Source: Hymenopus coronatus | Taxonomy: Eukaryota > Arthropoda > Insecta > Mantodea > Hymenopodidae | Reading direction: 5' to 3' | NCBI GenBank assembly: GCA_030762935.1 | Contig: CM060899.1 | Span: 19,751,001-19,815,000, forward strand | Length of the DNA stretch: 64,000 bases | In this document: piece by piece, positions 1 to 11,296 of the stretch | Layout: each line of letters starts with the position of its first letter | Position numbering within the stretch: the stretch's first letter is position 1 | Program-made: the position numbers and the translations under genes | The notes under the pieces: generated by a model | The model's input: the letters and a program-made list of their open reading frames with translations, nothing else | Told to the model about the DNA's origin: nothing | Databases searched by the model: none

Positions 1-545
1 TTCCGTCTTACCACGAGCCCGCATGTCACCACCGAGCTCCAGGTCCTGGTCTGTATGTCCAGGGTGTTACTATGTTTCAGCTGCCACTCCAGCTAGCAGC
101 CAGGACAGAGCGAGTATAAGCTGAGGGTACCTCTTCTTCTTTACTGCATCAGTCCCTCACCTTATTCCGTCTTACCAAGAGCCCACATGTCACCACCGAG
201 CTCCAGGTCCTGGTCTGTATGTCCAGGGTGTTACTGTGTTTCAGCTCCCACTCCAGCTAGCAGCCAGGACAGAGCGAGTATAAGCTGAGGGTACCTCTTC
301 TTCTTTACTGCATCAGTCCCTCACCTTATTCCGTCTTACCAAGAGCCCACATGTCACCACCGAGCTCCAGGTCCTGGTCTGTATGTCCAGGGTGTTACTA
401 TGTTTCAGCTGCCACTCCAGCTAGCAGCCAGGACAGAGCTGAGGGTACCTCTTCTTCTTTACTGCATCAGTCCCTCACCTTATTCCGTCTTATCACGAGC
501 CCGCATGTCACCACGCAAGCTCAGTCCTAGGCCAACGACCGCCCG
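1..545. repeat. 164-bp tandem repeat array in the lectin copy 1 intron
   Basis: Direct repeats of a 164-bp unit start near 1, 165, 329 and 483, each opening with TTCCGTCTTACC. The third unit is 10 bp shorter because a GCGAGTATAA stretch is missing. The array probably continues left of the window. It shares a core (CACTCCAGCTAGCAGCC) with a 94-bp array at 19195-19476. Both arrays lie at the same place relative to lectin exon A, inside the presumed A-B intron on the minus strand. Confidence 0.9.
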
Positions 546-902
546 AAACACACTCTTGAGTTAAGGACATCCGGTCGCCTCGGCGATACGTGACTTAACA
601 TGTTTCGCTTCCTGACCTCTCCGGTGCATGTTTTTGGAAGCGATACGGATCCCTTTCTGAAGATCGTCTTCGGGGTCGGTACATAATGGGCCACTCATTG
701 CTTCTTTGGGGAACAAAAGAAATAAACATGTTTGGTGTACCAGTGCCCTGAGGAAGCTAAACAATTCTACAGCGTTACGTCTTCAGTGAGCAGCCTCAGA
801 AATGACGCGCCCTACACCGGAAGCCAAAGTAATGGAAAAATAAAAAGTACCTTTTGTCATTCTGTAATATCACAATAAGCAGTAAAATGAATTTTCTCAT
901 AC
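546..902. repeat. Segmental-duplication flank, copy 1
   Basis: This stretch aligns base by base, with substitutions and small indels, to about 19600-19990. Shared landmarks include CGATACGGATCCCT, GAGCAGCCTCAGAA and GGAAGCCAAAGTAA. It lies between the tandem array and lectin exon A, so it is intronic if the gene model is right. No convincing coding sequence is seen. Confidence 0.75.
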
Positions 903-1065
903 CCACTATCTTTGTTGTACAACATGTTGTTTTTGTATTCCCAAAGCTGATTCACGCCTCCATGGAAAGGCCACATGATTATTCGTGTATTTGGGATAGG
1001 GTAGCCTTCTTGTACATCTAGCACAAGGCCCGTTTCGATGTTTCTTATGTAAAACGTCATTCTAC
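903..1065 (-). CDS. R-type (ricin-B-like) lectin, copy 1, exon A
   Basis: This exon encodes the first subdomain of a beta-trefoil carbohydrate-binding protein. It runs from a good acceptor (TTTTGATTTCAG, ending at 1066 on the minus strand) to a donor GTATGAG starting at 902. The first ATG lies 5 nt into the exon at 1060-1058 and gives 52 codons plus two bases, so the intron is phase 2. Visible features are FYIRN at residues 3-7, the GLVLDV strand typical of trefoil repeats (residues 11-16), MW near 29-30 and the QxW-type motif NQLW near 37-40. The frame is open throughout. The matching exon B should lie about 5 kb away, left of base 1, and is not in the window. No signal peptide is visible, so an in-frame upstream leader exon cannot be excluded. 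The family call is firm; the sugar ligand and role are unknown, with innate immunity or digestion as guesses. Confidence 0.82.
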
Positions 1066-1440
1066 CTGAAATCAAAACACATTTAGCTGACACAGTGTGA
1101 AACTTCAGATCTCTGTATGGAGCATAGTCCGGTAATATGATCACTTTATTTCGAGGTTCTGTATACTTGCAGCTGTTCATAACAAAATATAAATTTACAC
1201 AGAACTGTAATAAAAGCCTGTTTTTATAGGTTAGCCGCATATAAGCTTTACGCACTTCCGAAAGTGTTTTGAATGGTGTTTCAATTTTCCAGGTACAGTA
1301 AGGTAAAACTGGTCCACTTAAGGTCTTCGTTCGCAATGCACTGAGATAACCTTGACCTCAAACTACTAATGCATTTCTGCTACAGATTGATAGGTACTGA
1401 GCGGGATTGCTCTCTCCTTATCAACCGTTCATCTAATGTT
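1066..1440 (-). promoter_or_regulatory. Conserved upstream block of lectin copy 1
   Basis: The sequence just upstream of exon A on the minus strand is conserved with the other lectin copies. About 1228-1440 matches 38850-39075 upstream of copy 3, sharing AATTTTCCA, CAATGCAC and CTAATGCATTTCT. The nearer part (1066-1220) matches 20162-20335 and 36997-37125. It probably holds the 5' untranslated exon and promoter. No unambiguous TATA box or start site could be fixed by eye. Confidence 0.5.
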
Positions 1441-1765
1441 CTGAGAAATTTCAGTTGTATTTACCAAAAACTGAGACGTGAGAAACATTTTGAATGAGTG
1501 AAAATGTAGATATGAGGTCAGTGCTGTTTTATGAAACACTATACTAGGAAACAGGTGCATCGTACGACTTTTAAATGGCTACAGAAACCGAATAAAGTAG
1601 AGAAGAGATAAAATGTTATTCTCTATAGACCCCAAAGGTTCCAACAACGATATATTTATAAATTTTGCCCGATTGTATTTTTAATATTCATTCTAATTAT
1701 TACGCACAATGATAGGGATCTTTCTCCCATGTATCAAAATTGTAGCTTGCATGGTTATTTAAAAA
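1441..1765. other. Unassigned intergenic DNA
   Basis: AT-rich sequence between the lectin upstream block and the first PAL870 fragment. No credible ORF, RNA gene or repeat signature is visible. Confidence 0.5.
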
Positions 1766-2020
1766 ATCCTATGTGTTACATTCACATAACTTTCTCTACA
1801 TATATGTAACAAATTGTTGTTAAAGAGTTTATGCTTCCATTTACTTCACGCTACTCGAGAAATAAATAGCAGAATTATTCTTATTACTTGCCTACTTGCA
1901 AGTAGAAGGGAAATAAGGGAGTAGCATAGGCTAAAGATATAGTAAAAATGTGGTTGCTATGTGGCTGAAGTTCTTTTGTTTCTATAGACAGGAGATGACT
2001 TATACCCGCAGAAGAGTATA
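1766..2020 (-). repeat. PAL870 fragment
   Basis: Minus-strand copy beginning at the family end (TGTTACATTCACATAACTTTCTC) and continuing for about 250 bp. It then breaks directly into the palindrome of the next, plus-strand copy. Confidence 0.8.
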
Positions 2021-2820
2021 TGGTTTTGCTTTCTCTACTCATACTATGTACATAGTGTATAGAGAAGGTATTGAGCTCCACCCAAAATTTCGATACCGAG
2101 ATTTCACTGGTAATATCTGTTTTTAGGGTCCCCTGTATCCCAAAATTGCATGTACTTGATATTTAAGTTTAGTATCTTTCAGGGATGCGACATGAAGATT
2201 TTGAGAAAAATTCACCCACCTTTAACTACCCTTTACATGGATTTTTTTTTGAATTTTTTTTTATTTTCTTCAAAATGTTTCTAACAATTGTGATTAAAAT
2301 ATCGTATATTAAAGATATTACCTGAGAAATGAAATGTATATCCTGAATTTTTAGGAATAACCTCTGAAGACTACTTTATTCTGGATAAAATTCACGGAAT
2401 TTCGCATAACTACTAAACCGTAAGAGGTGGATAAAAACGTATTACAAATAAAAATGTAGATCACCATAAGACACACAATTAACATTATATACATTTTTTT
2501 TCGTGGAGCTGATCGTTTTTTAAATATTCCTTTTCTTTCTCAGCGTTAATAAACATCCCTTTCTCATACAGGAATTTGTCAACACCTGTCCATAAAAACA
2601 AAGGAACTACCGTCACGTAGCAACCAGCTTTTGACTATCACTGCAAACCTATGGTACACTCTTATTTCTCTTCTACTTTCAAGGAAGCAAGAAATATAAG
2701 ACTATGTCAGCTGTTTATTCTCGATTAGGATGAAGTAAATAGAAGCATACGATTTCTAACAATAATTTGTTGCAGTGATTGTAGAGAAAGTAATGTGAAA
2801 GGAACCCATCAGATTTTTTA
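2021..2820 (+). repeat. PAL870 copy, near full length
   Basis: It starts with the TACTATGTACATAGTG palindrome and runs through the usual landmarks (GGGATGCGACA, CTGAAGACTACTTTATTCTGG, CATACAGGAATTTGTCAAC) to the end CCCATCAGATTTTT. The (GT)n tract is lost. Confidence 0.85.
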
Positions 2821-2915
2821 AAGCTGAAACCAATAACAAGGAATATTGAAAAAACAATAATCTCCAAGAAAAAAAATGTAAATAACATAAATTGTGTGTT
2901 CTAAGGAGCTCCACT
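2821..2915 (-). repeat. PAL870 small fragment
   Basis: Minus-strand internal piece recognised by AGCTGAAACCAATAACAAGG and the following CTCCAAGAAAAAAAATGT. Confidence 0.6.
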
Positions 2916-2989
2916 TGTCTTTCAGGTGAGTTTTTGTGCATGTCTAACGGTTGCCAGTTTTGCAATAAAACTTCCAATTTTGCATCTTC

Positions 2990-3151
2990 TAGCAGACACG
3001 TCATATTACAATTTTCTACATCAGTCTCAATTACTAGAGAAAAATGATTACTCTCCAAAACTCCTGATTTATTTAAAATTCAGTTCTGTAGTATTAATTT
3101 AGTTTGTTTTTCCACACAAGCCAGGAGTTCGATAATTAGTCATTATATTTT
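2990..3151. repeat. Segmental-duplication landmark D, copy 1
   Basis: Non-PAL870 sequence (CATATTACAATTTTCTAC, CTGTAGTATTAATTTAG, CACACAAGCCAGGA) that recurs at 21955-22107. In both places it is followed by a PAL870 copy. This shows that the duplication includes intergenic DNA beyond the lectin exon. Confidence 0.75.
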
Positions 3152-3975
3152 CTCTACATGTATCAACTACGTACATAGTATATAGAGAAGGTATTGCATT
3201 GCATCCAAAAATTCGATACCTAGATTTCACCGGAATTAAGCGTTTTAGGTACACCTGAATCCAGAAAAAGCATTTTGGAAAAAGGTCTGTCTGCGTGTGC
3301 GTTTGTGTGAGTGTGTGTCTGTGCACAGCAGAGCTCAAAAACAAAAAGACCGTTAAGTACCAAACTTGGTATTAAAGTTCAGTATCTTTTAAGGGTGTGA
3401 CATTAAGATTTTCAAGAAAAACCCCACCCCATTACCCTTTACATGGAACTACTTTCGAAAATTTTGAAGTTCTCAAAATTGTCTCTAACGATTTTGTTTA
3501 AGATATCGTATATTAAAGATATTACCATCGCAAATAAAATGTATATCTTGAATTTTCTGGGAATAGCCTCTGCAGACTACTTTATTCTGGATGAATTTTA
3601 TGGAATTTTGCATAACTGCTAAACCGTAAAAATTGCGGACCTTAGAACACACAATATATGTTATACACATTTTTTACGTGGAGTTGATAGATTTTTAAAT
3701 ATTCATTGTGTTTGGATTCAGCTTTAAAAAACACACTTTTCTGAGAAAGGAATTAGTCAACTCGTGGCCTTACAAACAAAGGAACTTCGGTCACATTGCA
3801 ACCAATTTTTAACTATCACGTTAACCTAAGGTAATCCCTTACTTTCAAGTAAGCAAGTAATAAGACTATTGCTGCTACTTTTTTCTCTATTAGCGGGAAG
3901 TAAATAGAGGCATAGAATTTTTAACAATAATTTGTTGCAGAGATGTAGAGTGAGTCATTTGAATGGAGGACATCA
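3152..3975 (+). repeat. PAL870 copy, near full length
   Basis: Complete set of landmarks from a diverged palindrome (CTACGTACATAGTATATAG) to GGACATCACATTTTTTT. It contains a short GT-rich tract near 3295-3325. Confidence 0.85.
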
Positions 3976-4411
3976 CATTTTTTTTTCGTGGAGTTGACCG
4001 TTTTTGAGATGTTTCTAGCGATTGATTTCAGTTTTAAAATACTTTTACTTTTCACATACGGGAATTAGTCAATTTCTGGCAATGCAAAGAAATGGATTTC
4101 GTGTTCGTGGCAATCAGCTTTCATAAGATTTGTCTATCGCAGTTCTGCCTTAGATCCATTCTTCTTACAAGGAAGTAGGTAATAAGACAAATTCTGCTAT
4201 CTTTCCTTGATTAACATAAGCTTTTTAACAACACCTTATGTTTGAGATGTATAGAAAGGCATGTGAATGTAGGACATAAGATTTTTATATACTGGAGACC
4301 TTAAATCTTGTATTTCCGGTGAAATTCCGCTTATGAACTTTTGGGTGGAATGCAATAACTTTTCTATGCGATATGTAAATAGCACTTACGTGTAGAGAAA
4401 GTAAAATCTGA
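3976..4411. repeat. Two PAL870 pieces (plus 3' part, minus palindrome end)
   Basis: 3976-4291 is the 3' part of a plus copy, from TTTCGTGGAGTTGACCG to GGACATAAGATTTTT. 4292-4411 is the palindrome end of a minus copy, ending GTGTAGAGAAAGTAAA. Confidence 0.75.
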
Positions 4412-5020
4412 TGTGTTCTATTCTCATGACTTTTTCTACTTCTCTCTACTCTTGCTAATCGATATAAATATTAGCAGAAATGCTTTCTTGTGAGCAGAAA
4501 GAAAACAAGGCAATACTCGATAGCAAAATATTCTAAAAGCTGGTTGTCTTGTGCATGAAACAAGATTATATGCATTGCAAGGAGTAGACAGATTCCCGTA
4601 TATCAAAAATTAAACTATTTAAAAATCGAAACCAATAATAAAGAAAATTTCAAAGTCGTCTACTCCACGAAAAACAATAAAAAAAAATGTATTGCACATA
4701 AATGTTGTATTTCAACGAATTCGACATATTTTATGCAGTAAGTTTTTCACTATATCTTACGGTTTAGTAGTTATAAAAACTCCTGCAAAATTCATCTAGA
4801 ATAAAGAGGTCTTCAGAGGCTATTTCCAGAAAATCCAAGTTATACATTTCATTTGTCGTGTATGGTATTTTATTCAAAATCGTTAGAGGCTTTTATGAGA
4901 AAACCAAATTTTCGAAAAATTTTCCACGTAAAGCCTAGCTTGGGAGGAGGGATTTTCCTCAAGATGTTCCAGTAGATCTAAATACAAAGTTTGGTATTTT
5001 CCGTTTTCCAGTAACCTTGT
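4412..5020 (-). repeat. PAL870 copy, truncated
   Basis: Minus copy that begins with ATCTGATGTGTTC directly after the GTAAA end of the preceding copy. This is a precise head-to-tail junction. It stops near the AAACTTTGTATT landmark. Confidence 0.8.
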
Positions 5021-5044
5021 CCATGAAGAACCCACTCAGCGACT

Positions 5045-5745
5045 TTTTTCTATACGTACTATGTGCATAGTGTATAGCGGAGGTATTGTATTGCACCCAA
5101 AAATTCGATACCAAGATTTCACCGGAAATACATGTTTAAGACCGCCTCAATAAAAAAAAAAAAAAACGTTTTCAGAAAAAGGTCCGCTTATGTGTGTGTT
5201 CCTGTGTGTCTTTGGACAGCATAGCTCAACATCGAAAAGACCGTTAAATACCAAACTCGGTATTTAAGTTTGGTATTTCCAAGAATGAGAACTGAAGCTA
5301 CCCTTTACATGGAATTTTTTTCAAAAATGTTGATTTTCTCAAAAATGGCAACTGGTAAACCGTAAGAGATAGACAGAAACTTACTTCACAAAAAACATAA
5401 AGTCTCTCGTACGGCAACTTGTGCCCACGCAAAGGAAACGGATTTCAATCCCATGGCAACCACATGTTAAAACATTTGACTGTCGGTTTAGCCTAGTGTG
5501 TATTCCCTTATTTTCCTTCTGCTTACAAGGGATTGAGTTATCATACCATTTATGTTTATGCTTTAGTATGATATGGACAGAAGAATAAAGTTATTAACAA
5601 TAGATTTACAGAGATGTAGAGAAAGTCCTGTGAATGCAGCATATCAGATTTGAAACTTCTATTTCTGGTGATATCACGGTATAGAGTTCTTTTGTTCTCT
5701 ATACACTGTGTACATATATGGTACGTGTAGAGAATATAAAACGAT
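5045..5745. repeat. PAL870 plus copy with internal deletion, and minus palindrome end
   Basis: 5045-5655 is a plus copy with an altered palindrome and a deletion between the AAATGGC region and the late landmarks. 5656-5745 is the palindrome end of a minus copy. Confidence 0.75.
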
Positions 5746-5775
5746 ATACTTGAAACCTGCTTATTATATATAGGT

Positions 5776-5985
5776 ATTTATTGGTTATCATGTTAACTTC
5801 GTATACCCAAGGGTTCAAAGCCGGCAGAGGACGATGGATTTTATCGCGCGTAAACATCCCTTCTTGAAGGGAAGTAAAGCCGTTGGTCCCGTGTCGTAGA
5901 TTTACGGCTCGTAAAAGAACCTCAAGCCCGATAAAGAAGCCTTTGAGCAAAATTAAGCGATCTTTCACGTCCAGTATAGAATGAC
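5776..5985 (+). mobile_element. tRNA-derived SINE, family A
   Basis: It has a degenerate A-box region (TTGGTTATCATGTTAAC) and a B-box GGTTCAAAGCC, followed by a body with GAGGACGATGG and the 3' part GAGCAAAATTAAGCG. It matches the SINEs at 51355-51566 (minus) and 63766-63975. It interrupts landmark block B of the segmental duplication. The tRNA fold is not intact. Confidence 0.75.
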
Positions 5986-6056
5986 ACGCTGAGAACTATA
6001 GCAGTTGAAGATCGTGCATAAAGAAAGCTCCATTTCCATTTCTTTCTGTGCTACCT

Positions 6057-6265
6057 ACTTACCAAGAAACCAGAGTCGATTATCCTGCGGTGTCAAACAC
6101 TGGATATTTACTTGTTAAAATGTAGACGCGCTTATCGATACATAAAGCCTTTTATTACCAGAACATAAACGAGATATAGATTATTGCTAACTTATCATTA
6201 TGACCATATTTTATTTGTAGAACAAAAGTATCATCCAGTATATTTCATAACGGCCTCTCCTTTCA
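6057..6265. repeat. Segmental-duplication landmark block B, copy 1
   Basis: The same block recurs at 23370-23590 and 45295-45520. Shared landmarks are AAACCAG.GTCGATTAT, TTATTACCAGAACATAAACG and ATAACGGCCTCTC. It is non-coding and lies on the upstream side of each lectin exon A. Confidence 0.75.
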
Positions 6266-6789
6266 GCGTCCACAAGCTGGTAACACAAATATACCTTCCC
6301 AATCTTTTCATTTGAACATTCGCTTTCCTCTCATAAACTCACAATCGTAGCACTTATACTGATATTTAACGTATTCTTCCAGTTCGGAAGTAGTACTCCA
6401 CCATGCAAATTCTGTGATCGGTGGTCACTTCCACTTCGTATGCAAAGAATGCACAAAATATCTGCTGAAAGACGGTTATGCAACGCGCAATATATCTATC
6501 TGTTCACGAGGTGGGCAGTGCATGCAGTCCAAGGTACAATTTCGCATCTCCTCTTTGATACAAAGAGCTAGCTGAATAATGACGTCATGCATTTAAACAC
6601 ACTGAAGGTAAAGGCCGATTAAATCTGAACACCCACTTTAAATATAAAGGATCTTTCAAAATTTCACTTCAAACCATTATAAATTATCATATTTGAGGTA
6701 GAGAAAACAACAAAATAAATCACGTGCTGCGCAAATGTGGTTTTATAAAACATTGGGAAAGAGTATGCTGTTCTCTTGTTTAACGTACA
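6266..6789. other. Unassigned DNA
   Basis: No ORF, repeat or RNA signature recognised. It is slightly less AT-rich than its surroundings. Confidence 0.4.
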
Positions 6790-7020
6790 CCATGCATAGC
6801 GTTTGGCAGATGATGCCTTGGAACATTACCAATTTCTTGTGAGATAGCATCCTTCAGTTAGTTTAGATCTGGAGACCGCGGGGGCCACTTTTTTGAATAG
6901 TATCTGCTGATGACATGATCGTCAAAATTTTGGTTAATTGTATGGTTGTAAATGTGAAGAACCTCAGCAAAATGACATCATTGATTATCTTTGGCCTTCT
7001 TAGATTTTATCTTAGCTACA
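6790..7020 (-). pseudogene. Tc1/mariner-superfamily transposase scrap
   Basis: The minus strand reads a degenerate string centred on WPPRSPDLN, the conserved region around the third catalytic aspartate in one branch of Tc1/mariner-like transposases. It is preceded by ISRYYSKK and followed by LKDAISQEIGNVPRH. The surrounding frame is broken and no terminal repeats were found. It is a dead fragment. Confidence 0.5.
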
Positions 7021-7246
7021 TCAGAGATGCTTTCTGAAACTCCTGATGAAATTCCTAGAATTGTGTATGCAATTACCTCAGAACTTAAGATAAACTGCTC
7101 TTGCTTACACAATAAAATTGAATCAGCTGTATCTTATTTTTAGTGATTGAGCCATGATTCGTAACTTACGAATTTTTATAGCAGTAGGAATAAAACTAGA
7201 TGTTTTATTCAATGAAAATATAACCATGGTAACGGTGAACTAAAAG

Positions 7247-7311
<65 letters not shown>

Positions 7312-7744
7312 AGATCCAAACCGCATTCATTGCCAAGTATGTTACTTTGTTGTTCTATCTTAAAAATAATAATATTTAGAGAGGATTAAAGTGGAAAGTG
7401 ATTTTGAAAGAAACATGTGAGTGTGTGCGTGTGTGTGTGTGTGTGTGTGGTTGGCTGTGTGAATATATATATATATGCAAATGCTTGAAATGCAAATTTA
7501 TAAGTGCCGGCATATTAGCTTACGATAAAGTTAGTTATATCTTTGCAAACTGTTTTAAACAGTCTACACAAAATTACAAAATGTGATGCTTTGGAGACTG
7601 CCACCATCATCTAAAAGATGCAATCAGGTCATACGCGCCTTGCAGGAGAGAACAACCTCAATGTAATGATGGAGAATAGACTCCATTTTCAAGTTCAACA
7701 TTTCGTATTCAAACATTTAATATATACATATGGAAGTGTAGACT
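7021..7744. other. Non-coding stretch with two microsatellites
   Basis: It contains (GA)n at 7251-7304 and a (GT)-rich tract at about 7415-7450, followed by a short (TA) run. The remaining sequence is AT-rich with no supported gene. Confidence 0.7.
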
Positions 7745-8497
7745 TATCTACTTATAATTTAAGAGCAGCAATTCTATACAGCTTCCATTCCGGGGCTGTT
7801 TTCCAGCTTCTGATTTCAGAAAATCGGGACCTGCTAGTCGTGACATGAGTATGCCATCCTGCTTCTGCAATCCAGGTTCCTGGGTATCCTTCTGGAGGAA
7901 AAATGTGGAGAGGGGTTCCATTATTCTGGATAAATATTAAATTTTCCTCTGTCTCAAGAAGTACCGAATTTGTTGATTGTGTACACACGTCATCCATTTT
8001 ATGATATGCGTTTACATTCTGCTGTTGATATGAGCAATGTGCTCACTATATCAAGAAAGGCTTCAAATCACGTTAATTTTGAAGAGCTGCTTACTGTGGT
8101 TCTGAAGACAAAGCAAAATAGAACCCACGAATACACTATTGTACTCCTGCAGTCATGTTGAAATTTCTTCTTAGACTTCTAATGGAAGAATCTCCCAAAC
8201 AAGTATCTGGATCAGTAGGCCACTTGCTAATATCTAAAAGCGTTTGATTTTTCATCAGTTGCTTGAATTAAATCAGAGTGTGTTCTTTAGAACACTGTGC
8301 GGCATTAGTTGTTTAAATACGTGCTGCTGGATTATTACTCAGTCTTTAGAAGAGCTGCCCTAGTTTAATTTTCTTTGCTTTCCTTTCATGCAAAGTGATT
8401 TCTGGAAGATTCCTACAGAGACAGTTTGTACAGCTTCTTTAAAGTTCTCACCCAAATTAGAAGACAAAGAGCCAAACACATGAATTTTGTATTCTAA
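7745..8497 (-). pseudogene. hAT-like transposase relic, C-terminal part
   Basis: This is the downstream half of the hAT-like element at 9768-11296, cut off by a mariner insertion. The minus strand encodes KLLEYKIHVFGSLSSNL immediately after the mariner. After stops and frameshifts it continues into a C-terminal stretch with GTPLHIF, GTWIAEAG and WKLYRIAALKL. That stretch resembles the C-terminal dimerisation region of the hAT-derived KIAA1586-like group. Several stops interrupt it (for example after GKQRKLN). It is non-functional. The hAT assignment rests on remembered motif resemblance and on continuity across the mariner. Confidence 0.6.
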
Positions 8498-8499
8498 TA

Positions 8500-9765
8500 G
8501 TTTTCGAGGGTCGGCAGATAAGTCCCCGGCTTCACACAGATATAGCGCCACTAGGTCACTTAGACGCTAGCATCGTATAGTTTAACTCTAGACTAGCTTG
8601 TATCCATAGCTACAGGTCAACAACTTGTTTAGTTTTTGAATGGCAGCATTTTAAACAAGACAGGTTTAGAGTTCTCACAAAAATGGAGGGTTTGGAGAAA
8701 CCAGCAGTGATTAAATACTTCCATTTGAAAGGCTTAGTGCCTAAACAAATCAAGGAGGAAATTGACAGTACATTGAGAGACTCTGCCTATTCATAATCAA
8801 TGATTAAATGGTGGGTTACACAGTTTAAAATGGGACTTAAGACGATTAGTGATGAGCCTCGCAGTGAAAACTCCAGAGATCATTGAAAAAAGTCATCGTT
8901 TAATACTGGAAGACCACAGATTAAAGTTGTTTGAGTTAGTAGAGGCTGTAAACTTTTCAAAAAAAACGTGCGGGTTATATTTTAGGTAACGTTTTGGGCT
9001 TACACAAGAGCTGTGCAAGATAGGTGCCGCGTTTGTTGACAACTGATCAAAGGTTGCAAAGAAAAACTGTTTCTGTTAAGAATATGGAGCTCTACCGCAA
9101 AATGACCATTGAATTTCTGAGACTGCTTATTACCATGAATGGAACTTTGATACATACTACACTCCAGAAAGTAAATCACTGTCCAAACAGTGAAATGCGC
9201 CTGGTGAACGAACTCTAAAAAAGGCAAAGTCAATTTATCAGCTTACACGGTTATGGCGAGTAATTTCTGGATGTACATGGAATAATTTTTAATGATTACT
9301 TGGAAAACGGCAATAGTATCAGTGGTGACTACTGCGTAAGCTTACTGCCACGTTTGACGGATGAGGTGAAAAGAAAAGGACCCCATTTGGCAAACAAACA
9401 AAAAATCTGTTTTATCACGACAATGCTCCGGCAATGTTCCGTCATTGCAATGCGAAAATGTGAAAATTAAAGTTGGAACCACTTGATTATCCACTCCATT
9501 CGGCAGATCTAGCACCCAGTGACTACCAGCTCCCAAATCTCAAAACATTTCTTGAAGGACGAAGATTTCACAGCAGCGAGGAAGTCATTGATGCGGTAAA
9601 CAGCTTTTTTGAGGACTTTGATAAATCGTACTACACAGACAATTTAATTAAATTAGAACACCGATATCACAAATGTACTACGCTTCTGGAAATTTTCTTG
9701 AGAAATAAGGCAAAAAAGAATTAAATGCCGTTGCCAGTTAAAGCTCGGGACTTATCAGCCAACAC
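8500..9765 (+). mobile_element. Degenerate mariner element (1266 bp)
   Basis: Imperfect terminal inverted repeats lie at both ends: left GTCGGCAGATAAGTCCC, right the complement of TTGGCTGATAAGTCCC. They are flanked by TA at 8498-8499 and 9766-9767, the expected mariner target duplication. The length fits a complete element of about 1.3 kb. The transposase starts near 8683 (MEGLEKPAVIKYF) and is broken by many stops and frameshifts. Recognisable pieces are PRLLTTDQ..QRKTVSVKN (about 9024-9085) and the third-aspartate region DLAPSDYQL (about 9507-9533). The element sits inside a hAT relic, so it is the younger of the two. Confidence 0.85.
9473..9724 (+). pseudogene. Mariner transposase, C-terminal fragment
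   Basis: An open 83-codon stretch contains DLAPSDYQL, where the aspartate of PSD is the third member of the mariner DD34D triad. It continues FLEGRRFHS, FFEDFDKSYY and LEHRYHKC, the usual mariner C-terminus. The upstream triad residues are in other frames or lost, so no active enzyme can be made. Confidence 0.8.
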
Positions 9766-9767
9766 TA

Positions 9768-11296
9768 GTATGAGTCAGTGGCAACGGTATACAGTGCTCC
9801 TCTGTAATTTTATCCAGAGATCCTCAAGCTCTATCAGGGCATCTAATATTATACCTATGTCTATTATGAAATAATTATAAGTCAGTTTATTTTAAGCCTT
9901 TTGTTAGTTCTTTATCTTTACTGCTTTTGTCAGGGTCATTGCTAGCTGCCTCAAAGTGGTTAACAAGAGATTTATAATTATGTCAACCACTCGAACAGAT
10001 CTAGCTCTGGAAGCAATCCATCGAACTTCAAGTACTCGCCCTACAGCTTCTAATCTTACACTTAAACACCGAGTACATTCTTGTAGTTGAGAATACAAAA
10101 AATACAGTTTATCAAATAAGTGTTGCATATGACCAACTTCGGTAATTTAATTAAGTGTGTCCCTAACAGCAAGCTCCAAAGTGTTACAGTGCCAGACGAG
10201 GGCATTCGGAAATAACTGCAGCAATGTTGTTGAACGCTTTGGTTCCTAACATCCGAAGTAAGCAAACCCAAATGTAAAAAATAATCTCTTTTGAAGCCAT
10301 GTTTATGTAAACAATTGAACCTTGCACAACTGTTATTTCATTCTTCTAAGACACAAAAAATGTACTGGTTTCAGATGAGTCAGCAACCACAGTTTTAATG
10401 CAGATAGCGAGTGTTATTTTCTTACCAACTGTGGTGGATTCATCAATCATAACTCCAATTTTGAAATTGCTATTTGTTATAGATTTAAATATATTGTCTT
10501 TAATCGATTCTGAAATGTGTTTCGTAATATCTGCTCACGAGTGATCATATTGTTGAATACTGCCTTCCTCCACACCATTCAGTGTCTGCATATCTAATAT
10601 ATTTGGCAAGTGATGGAATGACCTGTTAAGCATTGCTATGGTGTAGCCTGTTCTAAATACGCGACATCTGTTTTCATGATAAGCTATTTCTTGTGTCGAT
10701 ACTGCCTTTTGCAGTTTACCATCTTTTGCTTCAATCAACATGTTAATGACCGTTTGATGTACATTACCGTTTTTATAGACAAATTTTTTCTATCGAATTG
10801 ACTGCCTCATGTTTTTCATCACTCACTGAACCAAATAATACTACAACTTTTCCATTCCGAAGAAAGCCTAAGGCCCTGTGTTTTAAGAAAGTCGGCAGAG
10901 CACGCATCACGACACACCCTGCAACCTAGTTTCCCACTATGAATCATAAGCCACTCATTTTCTTTCAGTTTCTGAAGCCACTGCATTTGGTTCCATTATG
11001 TAGGAACATTTGGTGTTGTTAAATCAGTTTTTTCAGAAACAGAACTGTTAGTACAAGAAGAACTATCAGTATTATCACTAAGTACTGCACTATCAGGGAT
11101 ACGATGTTGTCATTGGTTCTCTCTTTCTTTGATTACAAATTTGTCTAATGTTTTCGCCTTTCTTATCACTTGAATTTTAGACTACCATCTGATGCTTTTC
11201 TTTACAAACTGGCGATCAGATTATAAACTTTGGTTTGTAACGGATCCACTTGAGATATGTTTCTGTACTTTAAGAGTCGCTTGACGTGGCCATAAA
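9768..11296 (-). pseudogene. hAT-like transposase relic, N-terminal and central part
   Basis: Read on the minus strand from about 11296, the frames give KAKTLDKFVIKE, then WLQKLKENEWL followed by LGCRVCRDAC (a zinc-finger-like Cys pair), FLKHRALGF and NILDMQTLNGVEEG. Next come VMIDESTTVGKK (the conserved DEST region of hAT-type RNase-H transposases) and VGRVLEVRWIASRARSV. The piece nearest the mariner reads IGIILDALIELEDLW. Motif order and spacing fit the hAT-derived group that includes KIAA1586-like proteins. Stops and frameshifts interrupt it throughout. Terminal repeats were not identified. It resumes beyond the mariner at 8497. Confidence 0.7.

Noticed and set aside
1884..2081. Short minus ORFs such as SIHYVHS...YREGI or TMYIVYREGIALHQK around PAL870 palindromes
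   Set aside because: The same peptide appears at nearly every palindrome end on either strand because the palindrome reads similarly both ways; it is a shadow of the repeat.
5040..5110. Transcription terminator hairpin at the PAL870 palindrome
   Set aside because: The hairpin followed by a T- or A-run resembles a bacterial terminator, but the context is a dispersed eukaryotic repeat and the structure is part of the element's end.
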